NCBI GenBank assembly: GCA_002391105.1
Contig: DGRT01000149.1
Span: 1-10,472 of the forward strand
Source: Lachnospiraceae bacterium UBA4381
GTDB taxonomy: Bacteria; Bacillota; Clostridia; Lachnospirales; Lachnospiraceae
Direction of reading: 5' to 3'
DNA: 10,472 nt
The position numbers were made by a program, and so were the translations under genes. Positions 1 to 6,713 of the stretch are shown here, piece after piece. The first letter of the stretch is position 1; each line of letters begins with the position of its first letter. The notes beneath the pieces are model-generated. The model was not told where the DNA came from and did no database searches. It saw only the letters and a program-made list of their open reading frames with translations.

Positions 1-98
1 GGTCCGCACCAGGATGCCCAGAAATCAACCAGAACAGGAATATCACTACCTGCAACCTCAGCTTCAAACTGATCTTCTTTTATCTGTAATACTGCCAT
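1..98 (-). CDS. trxA: Thioredoxin, N-terminal 32 codons (cut by the window edge)
   Basis: Small cytoplasmic dithiol carrier that reduces disulfides in client proteins and is itself reduced by thioredoxin reductase. Reading the minus strand from the ATG at 98 gives a typical thioredoxin start: a short first strand and helix, then the hydrophobic strand IPVLVDFWA leading into WASWCG, with the first active-site cysteine at residue 31. The window ends just before the second cysteine of the expected CGPC motif, so that part is not seen. The ATG lies one base beyond the ohrR stop, and a perfect GGAGGTGA ribosome site sits inside the last codons of ohrR, so the two are almost certainly co-transcribed and translationally coupled. 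As third gene after a thiol peroxidase and a peroxide-sensing repressor, it is the likely electron donor to that peroxidase. A longer thioredoxin-domain protein cannot be excluded. Confidence 0.85.
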   Translation of the reverse strand, partial: MAVLQIKEDQFEAEVAGSDIPVLVDFWASWCG

Positions 99-99
99 T

Positions 100-549
100 T
101 CAGTCACCTCCGTTTTTTATTTCTAATTCACCAATTATCTTATAAAGCAGCCTGTAAAGCTCTGAAGCTTCATCTTCGGAAAGCTGTATGCATCTTCCCA
201 TAGCATCCGGCACTTTGATAATCTCATCTCTGAGAGCCATTCCTTTATCAGTCACACTGATAAATATATTCCTTTCATCTGTTTCTGATCTTCTCTTAAC
301 AGCATAGCCCTTGGCTTCAAGCTTCTTAATAAGTGGAGTAAGTGTTCCTGAATCAAGATACAGACACTCACCCAGTTCCTTAAGTGTAAGCTCCTTCTTA
401 TCCCAGAGAACCATCATGGTTATATACTGTGTATAAGTAAGATCAAATTCATCCAGAAAAGGTTTATACTTTTTTGTTATAGCCTTTGAGCAGGCATAAA
501 GTGGAAAACATAACTGATTTTCCAGTTTCAAACAATCATATTTACTCAT
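100..549 (-). CDS. ohrR: OhrR-type MarR family organic-peroxide-sensing repressor
   Basis: A 149-residue dimeric winged-helix repressor expected to leave its operator when a reactive cysteine is oxidised by organic hydroperoxide or hypochlorite. The N-terminus LKLENQLCFPLYA matches the Bacillus subtilis OhrR signature, placing the sensing cysteine at C14. The tyrosines that hydrogen-bond it appear conserved as Y18, Y28 and Y39. The helix-turn-helix and wing cover about residues 54-100, with LYLDSGTLTPLIKKLE as recognition region and the DER wing motif at 91-93. Extra cysteines occur at 6, 20, 62 and 120; C120 is where two-cysteine OhrR proteins keep their resolving cysteine. The ATG at 549 follows a GAGG site and lies 19 bases after the peroxidase stop. 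It probably represses its own operon through palindromes at 1150-1187. Another MarR thiol sensor is possible, but the OhrR match is close by eye. Confidence 0.88.
   Translation of the reverse strand: MSKYDCLKLENQLCFPLYACSKAITKKYKPFLDEFDLTYTQYITMMVLWDKKELTLKELGECLYLDSGTLTPLIKKLEAKGYAVKRRSETDERNIFISVTDKGMALRDEIIKVPDAMGRCIQLSEDEASELYRLLYKIIGELEIKNGGD
104..111 (-). promoter_or_regulatory. Ribosome binding site of trxA inside the end of ohrR
   Basis: The minus strand reads GGAGGTGA here, five bases before the ATG at 98. The same bases encode the final Gly-Gly-Asp of OhrR, and the OhrR stop (102-100) lies between this site and the trxA start. This close packing fixes the trxA start and suggests coupled translation. 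Confidence 0.85.
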
Positions 550-568
550 TACTCAACCTCATGCTGTA

Positions 569-1111
569 TTAGAGAAGTTCCTCAACACATTTAGCAACTT
601 CCTTCATATCAATAGTAGGCTCAAATCTTGCTACTACTTCTCCGGAACGATCCACGATAAACTTGGTAAAGTTCCACTTGATTTCTGCATTATTCTTATA
701 GTCCTTATCAATCTTCTTGAGCATAGCAGACATCATTGCAGCCTTAGGACCTTTGCCAAAGCTTTCAAATGTCTTCTTCTCCTTGAGGAACTTAAAGAGC
801 GGTATAGCAGTCTCACCATTTACGTCTGACTTTTTCATCTGCGGAAACTGAGTATGATACTTAAGCTGACAGAATTCATGTATCTCATCATCATCTCCGG
901 GAGTCTGTCCGGCGAACTGATTGCACGGAACATCCACTATCTCAAAGCCCTGATCGTGAAACTTCTCATACATAGCCTCAAGATCTTTATAATGTGGAGT
1001 AAATCCACAGCCTGTTGCTGTATTAACTACAAGTACAACCTTACCTTCAAAATCCTTCATTGATACTTCGCTTCCATCGGGAGCTGTTACACTAAGATCA
1101 TAAAATGTCAT
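569..1111 (-). CDS. Glutathione-peroxidase-family thiol peroxidase, probably thioredoxin-dependent
   Basis: Reduces hydrogen peroxide or organic hydroperoxides to water or alcohol. The 180-residue protein has the thioredoxin fold of the GPx family: peroxidatic cysteine C35 in TATGCGFTP, Q69 in NQFAGQTPG, and W146-N147 in WNFTKF, so the Cys/Gln/Trp/Asn catalytic set is complete. C81 in FCQLKYHTQFP aligns with the resolving cysteine of yeast Gpx3, which points to a two-cysteine enzyme recycled by thioredoxin rather than glutathione. Between FLKEKK and IKWNF (about residues 114-143) it carries roughly 20 more residues than yeast Gpx3, rich in Lys and Met. I chose the ATG at 1111 because GGAGGT lies seven bases upstream; a longer frame from 1141 would add ten residues upstream of and across that site. 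First gene of the operon with ohrR and trxA. Confidence 0.9.
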   Translation of the reverse strand: MTFYDLSVTAPDGSEVSMKDFEGKVVLVVNTATGCGFTPHYKDLEAMYEKFHDQGFEIVDVPCNQFAGQTPGDDDEIHEFCQLKYHTQFPQMKKSDVNGETAIPLFKFLKEKKTFESFGKGPKAAMMSAMLKKIDKDYKNNAEIKWNFTKFIVDRSGEVVARFEPTIDMKEVAKCVEELL

Positions 1112-1118
1112 AATAGAT

Positions 1119-1124
1119 ACCTCC
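1119..1124 (-). promoter_or_regulatory. Ribosome binding site that sets the peroxidase start
   Basis: The minus strand reads GGAGGT seven bases before the ATG at 1111. It lies within the possible N-terminal extension from 1141, so the shorter protein is preferred. Confidence 0.8.
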
Positions 1125-1149
1125 GACAATTCAATAAACAAGTTTACAT

Positions 1150-1172
1150 TGTGTACAATTTAATTTTACACA
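1150..1172. promoter_or_regulatory. Candidate OhrR operator, proximal palindrome
   Basis: On the + strand the arms TGTGTACAATT (1150-1160) and AATTTTACACA (1162-1172) flank a single central T, with one mismatched pair in 11. The core resembles the OhrR box as I recall it from Bacillus, TACAATT, one base, AATTGTA. It covers the -10 box and predicted start site, a standard place for a repressor. Confidence 0.72.
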
Positions 1173-1190
1173 ATTATTCATAATTGTCAA
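1163..1190 (-). promoter_or_regulatory. Sigma-A-type promoter of the peroxidase-ohrR-trxA operon
   Basis: On the minus strand a perfect -35 TTGACA (1190-1185) is followed after 16 bases by TAAAAT (1168-1163), so transcription should start near 1156, leaving a short leader before the ATG at 1111. Both boxes are covered by palindromes that look like a repressor site, so the promoter is strong in itself but probably shut off by OhrR. Confidence 0.75.
1170..1187. promoter_or_regulatory. Candidate OhrR operator, distal palindrome
   Basis: Perfect 8-bp arms, ACAATTAT (1170-1177) and ATAATTGT (1180-1187), around two bases. It overlaps the proximal palindrome by three bases and covers the spacer and part of the -35 box. 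Its half-site ACAATT is shared with the proximal palindrome, suggesting two adjacent dimers. Confidence 0.62.
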
Positions 1191-1282
1191 CAGGTTTTTT
1201 TATTTATTCATCAAAGTGTGATCTGCAGGTTTCATATTAATAATAACATAGTATCTGCTGTCAGGAAAACCATAAATGCCAC

Positions 1283-3481
1283 CTATTCTCCCACCAGCTC
1301 TATCTCATAGTTTACCATGTAGTCTTCCACTTCTGCCCTGCTCTTCCACTTACTGATTGCAGTCTCAAGCTTTCTCTTGGCTATCTCCAGACTTTCTGCC
1401 TCCGGCTCTTCACCTGTAAACAGAACAAACAAATCTCCGGAATACAGACTTACAACATCATTTTTATTGATATTTCTTACAAGAACATCCTCAAAGTCTT
1501 CCTTGATTTCATCCTTTAACTCTTCACCATCAGGCTGCTCGATGGTTATTCTTGCAAAGCAGGATCTGTAGCCATGCCGTTTATCATTTCTGTTTAAGAA
1601 CTTATATACAGTCTGAAGTTTTTCAAAATTAACCTCATAAGCACCTCTTCCTTCATTTCTTTCACCAATGATCTTCTTTATATCCTTCAGGCTGTTCTTA
1701 TCATTTTTCAGATGATCCAGATCCTTTGTTTTTCCCTTCTTCTGATAGAAGGAATAACCATGCTTGCCATTCTGCTTTACAACATAGAGCGCTTTATCAG
1801 CAAGCTTCAGAAGCTCCTCCATCTCAGTTCCCTCAAAAGGTACACGAACCGCTCCGATAGAAGTACCGAGTGGAATATTCATATCGTCACCCATATATTC
1901 CTTAGCCGATTTCATTATCTCACGGTTCAGAGTACGGGTAAGTCTGTTTACATCCTCTTCATCCATCACATTTTTTATAAATGCAACAAACTCATCACCA
2001 CCAAGACGTCCGCATATATCATCTTCATGAATACTGGTTTTGATCAGTTCAGCAAATCTTATAAGAATCTTATCTCCCATATCATGACCATAGATATCAT
2101 TTACGAGCTTAAAACTGTCCAGATCTATCATGAGAAGTATTCCCATATTCTCCTTACATACTGTCTCAAGTGTTTTATGCGCTCCCGCCTTATTCAGTAT
2201 GCCGGTCATCGGATCAGTAGTCATCTCCTTCTGAAGACCTACTATACGTTTTGAACGGTTATTTATCGTATAGAAAAGCCATGCTATGTAGAACAGCATA
2301 AAGCCAAATACCATAAACATATATAACTGGAAATACAGTTTTTCATACATCATCTTGGCTTTGACTATCTTTACTCTCTTTGATGTAATAGGAAGCAGCG
2401 TATTCGAATCAACCACTTCAATCCTGAGAACATAGTCTCCTCCCGGAAGATATGCATAAGACAGCGGCACCATCTCATCCTGATAACAGTACACTCCTTC
2501 AGAAGCCCTTCCTTCAAGATAATAAGTAACTATCGGATTACTCAGAGAATAATTATTTACAGCTATATGAAAGTCTATCCTTCCATCTATGGCAGGTATC
2601 TCAAATCTGTCATGATAGCCTCTGATTATATTGTAATCATCCAGTGTCTCTATATAATTAAGCTGTACATTAAACTCATCGTTGATCTTACTGTAGCTGT
2701 TTACATCCAGACACCTTACTCCGTCAGTACAGCAGAGATACAGCTTACCGTCATAAAGAGCATTCCAGGAGTTTGCATTAAGAGAGGACATCAGGCCCCA
2801 GTTTTTATTAAAGAGAGTATATTCGTTAGAATAATCATTGCGAAGAAGCTCATCTACGCCAATAACAAACAGGCCGGCACTGGAAGTAATAAAGCATTTA
2901 TCCTCTATTACGATCACATCATAGTTATTGGAGTAAAATGCATCCAGCATCTTTATACTATCTCCGTCATCATAATATATGGAATTGCTGGCAACATACA
3001 AGAAGCCGTCTCTGCACTTTACTATCCTCATTATTACAGCAGTGTTAAGACCTTCCTCTTTCCCTATATGTCCCACTACCTTCCGGTCTTTAATGAGATA
3101 TATGCCATCACCATCTGAACCGGCAAGTATAGTCCCGTCCTCTTTTTCATAAGCCGAGAGAATATAAGAATTAGAGAGTCCATCGCTCTGCCCAAGAGTT
3201 GCCACGACCTTATCATCTTCGATAAAGGATAGTCCGTTATTACCGGAAACAAGTATGCTTCCATCCGAAAGCTCCATGGTAAATCTTATCCTGTCCCCTA
3301 TAAGACCATCATTTTCTTCATCAAAGACTCTTATCTCCTCACTGTCATCAGTCCTTACCAGGGGATAGCTGCCATATGTACTGATCCAGATATTACCTTT
3401 GGAATCCTGCATTATATGCCTTATTCTCATATCCTCAAACTTGGAGGTATATTCCTTATATAGTTGAACGGGTTTTGGCAT
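1283..3481 (-). CDS. Diguanylate cyclase sensor, C-terminal fragment: propeller, Y_Y_Y, membrane helix, GGDEF, degenerate GGDEF
   Basis: Would make cyclic di-GMP from two GTP. Residues 1-260 are more Reg_prop blades (for example MQDSKGNIWISTYG near 24-37). Residues 268-372 resemble a Y_Y_Y domain. A membrane helix spans about 384-406, followed by basic residues, so the rest is cytoplasmic. The GGDEF domain (about 418-580) has metal-binding D453, the NDIYGHDMGD helix and intact GGDEF at 494-498. The inhibitory-site RxxD is replaced by HEDD (485-488). Residues about 613-730 look like a second, decayed GGDEF domain with SGDLF at 681-685. The ATG at 3481 has no good ribosome site, begins mid-propeller without an export signal, and overlaps the end of the upstream frame by 26 bases. 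It is best read as the second half of one gene interrupted by a frameshift. No clear terminator follows the stop. Confidence 0.82.
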   Translation of the reverse strand: MPKPVQLYKEYTSKFEDMRIRHIMQDSKGNIWISTYGSYPLVRTDDSEEIRVFDEENDGLIGDRIRFTMELSDGSILVSGNNGLSFIEDDKVVATLGQSDGLSNSYILSAYEKEDGTILAGSDGDGIYLIKDRKVVGHIGKEEGLNTAVIMRIVKCRDGFLYVASNSIYYDDGDSIKMLDAFYSNNYDVIVIEDKCFITSSAGLFVIGVDELLRNDYSNEYTLFNKNWGLMSSLNANSWNALYDGKLYLCCTDGVRCLDVNSYSKINDEFNVQLNYIETLDDYNIIRGYHDRFEIPAIDGRIDFHIAVNNYSLSNPIVTYYLEGRASEGVYCYQDEMVPLSYAYLPGGDYVLRIEVVDSNTLLPITSKRVKIVKAKMMYEKLYFQLYMFMVFGFMLFYIAWLFYTINNRSKRIVGLQKEMTTDPMTGILNKAGAHKTLETVCKENMGILLMIDLDSFKLVNDIYGHDMGDKILIRFAELIKTSIHEDDICGRLGGDEFVAFIKNVMDEEDVNRLTRTLNREIMKSAKEYMGDDMNIPLGTSIGAVRVPFEGTEMEELLKLADKALYVVKQNGKHGYSFYQKKGKTKDLDHLKNDKNSLKDIKKIIGERNEGRGAYEVNFEKLQTVYKFLNRNDKRHGYRSCFARITIEQPDGEELKDEIKEDFEDVLVRNINKNDVVSLYSGDLFVLFTGEEPEAESLEIAKRKLETAISKWKSRAEVEDYMVNYEIELVGE

Positions 3482-5159
3482 TTAATACAGCAAGTCCATT
3501 ATCTGTACCGATAAACATATCATCACCGGCAATACAGACAGCATTTACCACATCCTTTTTAAGATTGGCTCCTTTGGTTATATTGGCAAAGGGCGTCTCG
3601 GAAAACTTTATAAGGCCTTCTTTGGAGGAGGTAAACCAGATATTGTCCTGCATATCTACATAAACATAGCTGATCTCTCCCTTTATGTCTCCATGCTCAA
3701 GCTCTGTGAGTTTCCGGGTAGAATAATCGACAAATGCCATACCATTCTGACAGCACAGGAAGTAACCATCATAGTCCTTGCTATAAAGAATATAATTCAC
3801 GTAGCTGAGATTCCCCAGCTCCATACTGTCCTTCTTCTTAAGGGATTTACCATCAAAGCTGAAGAAATGCAGATTACCGGAGCTGTCACCAACAGCCAGC
3901 TCTCCATTATTATAGCCCAGACGCCTGTAAAGATAGCCTTCCTCATCACAGGTTTTTGACAGGATTATCTGCCCATTTCTTATGATATAAAAAAGTCCGC
4001 TATTAGTAATTCCTGCCACACATCCATTTTTTACATTTGTCAGATCTCTGGTATAGTATAAATCCTCCATATCAGAATAAGTTATAAGCTCACCTGTTGG
4101 TGTTACCATGGATAATGCCGAGGATGTACCAATATAGATATTGCCCATATCATCTTCACATATAGTCCTTACAGAATCCGACAGCATTCCCCCTTCAGAG
4201 TTATAGCATTTAACATTATTCTGACTTGGATCATAACAGTATGCACCACTGTCATTGGTACCTATCCATAGTCTTTCATGGGAATCCTCATATAATGTCA
4301 TGACATTTCTTATCTGATTATCCAGAAGTGTTTCATTAAAGTTCTGCCCGTCAAACTGATACAAACCGGAATAAGTACCCACCCATATATATCCATCTAA
4401 TGACTGAAGCACACAGTTAATCTGGCTGCTTCCATCATATATTTCCATTTCATAATTATAATTGAAGTTGTTTTCACTAGAGGTATCTGATATGTCAGTT
4501 GCTGATATTACCATACCCTGTCCCAGTATGATACCACATGTGATACATGCAGAAATCACAGCAGCATTTCCCGCTCCCAGCTTCTTCTTCTTAAACAGCT
4601 TTCTGGAATTTTTAACCAGAAATACCGCTATAAGAATAGATATTACTCTATCAGGAATATCTACAAAAAGCTCAGAGGCTATGGTTATAAGAAGCTTACT
4701 GTTAACAATATGAAATGCCATCTCATAGAGAGCATCCCCCCATATATTTCCGGGCATGCCGTTATAAAAGAGAAGATTAAGCGGAATACTTAAAAAGGAC
4801 GAAAGAATCGCAGAAAGAATAGCAACGGATATTATTATCAGATGATCATCCGGATTCTTACGCGGAAAGAACAGCCCTATGAGGAATCCATTCAGAATAC
4901 CAATAAATGTATAAAGCAGATAGCTTCCACTGATAAGATTGGTAGTAAGTGCTGATGCGCCTCCTATGAACATCCCCGCTATAGGTCCCAGTTGAATAGC
5001 AACAAACATACTCCCTATGGTATCTGCCCAGATAGGAAGCTTCAGAAGCTGCCCCAGATAGAATCCAAGAATATTGAGCACGTATCCGGCTGCGATACAT
5101 CCAATATTATATTTATTTATCTCAAATAAGAATACTTCTCTCAGCTTTTTCCAGATCAT
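3456..5159 (-). CDS. Membrane sensor, N-terminal fragment: ECF S-component-like domain plus Reg_prop beta-propeller
   Basis: This 567-residue frame appears to be the sensing half of the diguanylate cyclase that continues from 3481. Residues about 15-185 form a multi-helix membrane domain whose segment LKLPIWADTIGS, followed by LGPIAGMFIGG, resembles substrate-binding S components of ECF vitamin transporters. A lysine-rich cytoplasmic loop (184-193) precedes a further helix (about 197-220) that takes the chain outside. From about 245 there are Reg_prop-style blades, such as SLDGYIWVGTYSGLYQFDG, EDSHERLWIGTND, EDDMGNIYIGTSSAL and MQDNIWFTSSKEGL. The reading ends with GTDNGLAVLNAKT then RSTI and stop, just where the +1 frame continues the propeller. 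The ATG at 5159 is backed by GAGGGAG. The exporter terminator at 5299-5273 makes it a separate transcription unit. Ligand unknown. Whether cells make a full-length protein depends on whether the frameshift is real. Confidence 0.8.
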   Translation of the reverse strand: MIWKKLREVFLFEINKYNIGCIAAGYVLNILGFYLGQLLKLPIWADTIGSMFVAIQLGPIAGMFIGGASALTTNLISGSYLLYTFIGILNGFLIGLFFPRKNPDDHLIIISVAILSAILSSFLSIPLNLLFYNGMPGNIWGDALYEMAFHIVNSKLLITIASELFVDIPDRVISILIAVFLVKNSRKLFKKKKLGAGNAAVISACITCGIILGQGMVISATDISDTSSENNFNYNYEMEIYDGSSQINCVLQSLDGYIWVGTYSGLYQFDGQNFNETLLDNQIRNVMTLYEDSHERLWIGTNDSGAYCYDPSQNNVKCYNSEGGMLSDSVRTICEDDMGNIYIGTSSALSMVTPTGELITYSDMEDLYYTRDLTNVKNGCVAGITNSGLFYIIRNGQIILSKTCDEEGYLYRRLGYNNGELAVGDSSGNLHFFSFDGKSLKKKDSMELGNLSYVNYILYSKDYDGYFLCCQNGMAFVDYSTRKLTELEHGDIKGEISYVYVDMQDNIWFTSSKEGLIKFSETPFANITKGANLKKDVVNAVCIAGDDMFIGTDNGLAVLNAKTRSTI

Positions 5160-5185
5160 ACGTACTCCCTCAATACAAATACTTT

Positions 5186-5222
5186 ATATTACTATTTTAA
5201 ACTGTTTTGCCAATATAAACAA
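5186..5222 (-). promoter_or_regulatory. Possible promoter(s) for the diguanylate cyclase gene
   Basis: In the AT-rich spacer between the exporter terminator and the ATG at 5159, the minus strand offers TTGTTT (5222-5217), 17 bases, TAAAAT (5199-5194), and also TTGGCA (5213-5208), 16 bases, TAATAT (5191-5186). Either could serve. I see no riboswitch-like structure or operator in the rest of this spacer. Confidence 0.4.
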
Positions 5223-5272
5223 TTAAAATAAATGTAATTTGCAGGTTCTGAAGCCGGGGAAGCATTTTTAAT

Positions 5273-5299
5273 AAAAAAACCAGGCATATTTCAGCCTGG
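5273..5299 (-). terminator. Rho-independent terminator of the ABC exporter operon
   Basis: On the minus strand CCAGGC (5299-5294), an 8-base loop and GCCTGG (5285-5280) form a perfect six-pair GC-rich stem followed directly by seven T residues (5279-5273). It begins about 40 bases after the stop of the last permease gene. Confidence 0.88.
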
Positions 5300-5338
5300 C
5301 TTTAAGGATAAAAATCTAAGTTTTATTCAACCGATATA

Positions 5339-6700
5339 CTATTTATTGCTAAACAGCATTTTTAATGCTTTGGGAATATTAACCGGATTACCTTTATATA
5401 GAGACATCATCTTATACAGCTTTCCTGCCAGAATAATGAACACAGCGCTGCATACAGTAATAATAAGCAGTCCTGCGATTCCTATCGGCAGAGAGATGAT
5501 ACCCGAGCATATTCCTGCCGGGAGCAGCATTGCAGAAGAAAACGGCATCAGATATAACCAGGTGACAACCTCCGAGGTATTAATCCCCTTGAATATGACT
5601 AGATAGAAGCATATCAGAAGTATCATGGTAAAAAGCGTCTGATTACTTGCGCCCTCTTCTCTGGAGGAGGATATAGCTCCTGCTACGGCAGCAAGTGATG
5701 AATACATGATAATACCCATTATAAGTGCAAGTATTCCAATGATAACATTTGCCGGTTTAAAGAGCCCCAGGCTGCCCATATTTTTCACAAAGGAAGCTGC
5801 AGCAGATGAAACATCTTCAAAAACCTGGTCATATATCTTAAGTCCTGCTATGACTCCCGCTACCACTGAGAATACCCATATCAGAAGCTGCAGCACACCA
5901 CTTGCAAGAACAGCAAGCATTTTGCCAAATATCATCGCATCCGGCGAAACTGATATCAGCATGGTATCCATCAGCTTAGAAGATTTTTCCAGAATGATAG
6001 TCTGAAGTATGGAGTTTCCATACAGAATGATTATCATATATATGATAAATGCACTCGCAAAAACAAGTATGAGGTTAAATATAGGAAGTATCTCCGAGTT
6101 GGACTGTTCCTCCAGCTTGGAGCTGTCTGAATACAGATCCTTTCCCACCTTATATCCTTCTGTATCATATACCTTATAGCCGGACTGCGTCATCACAGTA
6201 CCCAGGTCATTGGCAGAAGCTCCGGAAGCTATGATGGTAAATATTGTTCCGGATTTCTCTATAAAGTCCTCATAGTTTTCAGCAGTATCCTCTTCTATCT
6301 CAGAGCCTTCCGGAAGGATGATCCTCGACTTCAGTTCGCCCTCGTCCTTCTTAAACTCTAAGATAAAGCTTTTTTTCTCTCCGGCATCCGAAATAGTTTC
6401 CAGTGCCGCTTCAACACTTTCTGCATTCACATACTTAATGTCTGTATAGCCCTCCTGACCGGTAAGATTAAGCGAATTAAAATCACCCTCAGGATTCAGA
6501 CTGTCAACAACATATATTTTGTCAGCCCCGCAGCTCTCCAGCTTATCCTCATCACCTGAAGAGGTCTTTCCTGCAATCATTAATATGATTATCGGCACCA
6601 TGAAAAGTATCAGAGCTATAACCAATGTGGTTATCTTGTAACCTCTGGTCAACTGATTCTTAAATGTAAACTTAAATACTTTATCAAAATTCTTAAACAT
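5339..6700 (-). CDS. ABC-2 type exporter permease (NatB-like), second of the pair
   Basis: Membrane subunit of an ATP-driven exporter, 453 residues. One N-terminal helix (about 23-44) is followed by an extracytoplasmic domain of about 160 residues (45-204). A C-terminal bundle of about six helices follows (near 205-228, 257-288, 315-345, 353-371, 377-400, 403-426). This is the ABC2_membrane_3 layout. After the second helix comes EKSSKLMDTMLISVSPDAMIFGKM, the conserved cytoplasmic coupling region of the family. The ATG at 6700 follows AAGGAGG, 13 bases beyond the stop of the first permease. Its differing partner permease suggests a heterodimeric channel driven by the ATPase at 8101-9144. Substrate unknown; NatAB-type members export sodium or toxic compounds, but nothing here decides this. 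Confidence 0.88.
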   Translation of the reverse strand: MFKNFDKVFKFTFKNQLTRGYKITTLVIALILFMVPIIILMIAGKTSSGDEDKLESCGADKIYVVDSLNPEGDFNSLNLTGQEGYTDIKYVNAESVEAALETISDAGEKKSFILEFKKDEGELKSRIILPEGSEIEEDTAENYEDFIEKSGTIFTIIASGASANDLGTVMTQSGYKVYDTEGYKVGKDLYSDSSKLEEQSNSEILPIFNLILVFASAFIIYMIIILYGNSILQTIILEKSSKLMDTMLISVSPDAMIFGKMLAVLASGVLQLLIWVFSVVAGVIAGLKIYDQVFEDVSSAAASFVKNMGSLGLFKPANVIIGILALIMGIIMYSSLAAVAGAISSSREEGASNQTLFTMILLICFYLVIFKGINTSEVVTWLYLMPFSSAMLLPAGICSGIISLPIGIAGLLIITVCSAVFIILAGKLYKMMSLYKGNPVNIPKALKMLFSNK

Positions 6701-6713
6701 TCCACTGCCCTCC

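Noticed and set aside
1112..1141. Ten-residue N-terminal extension of the peroxidase
   Set aside because: The extension would contain the clear GGAGGT ribosome site of the ATG at 1111, and the residues do not match the family.
1712..2254. Long open frame on the + strand (180 codons) opposite the GGDEF domain
   Set aside because: Lies wholly over the GGDEF coding sequence, whose motifs are intact on the minus strand; no domain or start signal supports it.
2567..3118. Long open frame on the + strand (183 codons) opposite the propeller region
   Set aside because: It is antisense to a clearly conserved coding frame, has no recognisable domain and no convincing ribosome site, and its composition looks like a reversed coding frame.
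3076..3264. Short minus-strand frame inside the cyclase gene
   Set aside because: Overlaps the supported propeller frame in another phase, with no ribosome site or family resemblance.
3456..3481. Programmed ribosomal frameshift as the explanation of the split cyclase
   Set aside because: The bases offer a homopolymer run but no known +1 site, stimulatory Shine-Dalgarno-like element or slow codon/stop arrangement; a mutation or sequencing error is simpler. Kept only as an option in the finding.
5160..5272. Possible riboswitch or regulatory RNA in the leader of the cyclase gene
   Set aside because: The spacer is short and AT-rich, with no stable stems or recognisable cyclic di-GMP or vitamin riboswitch core.
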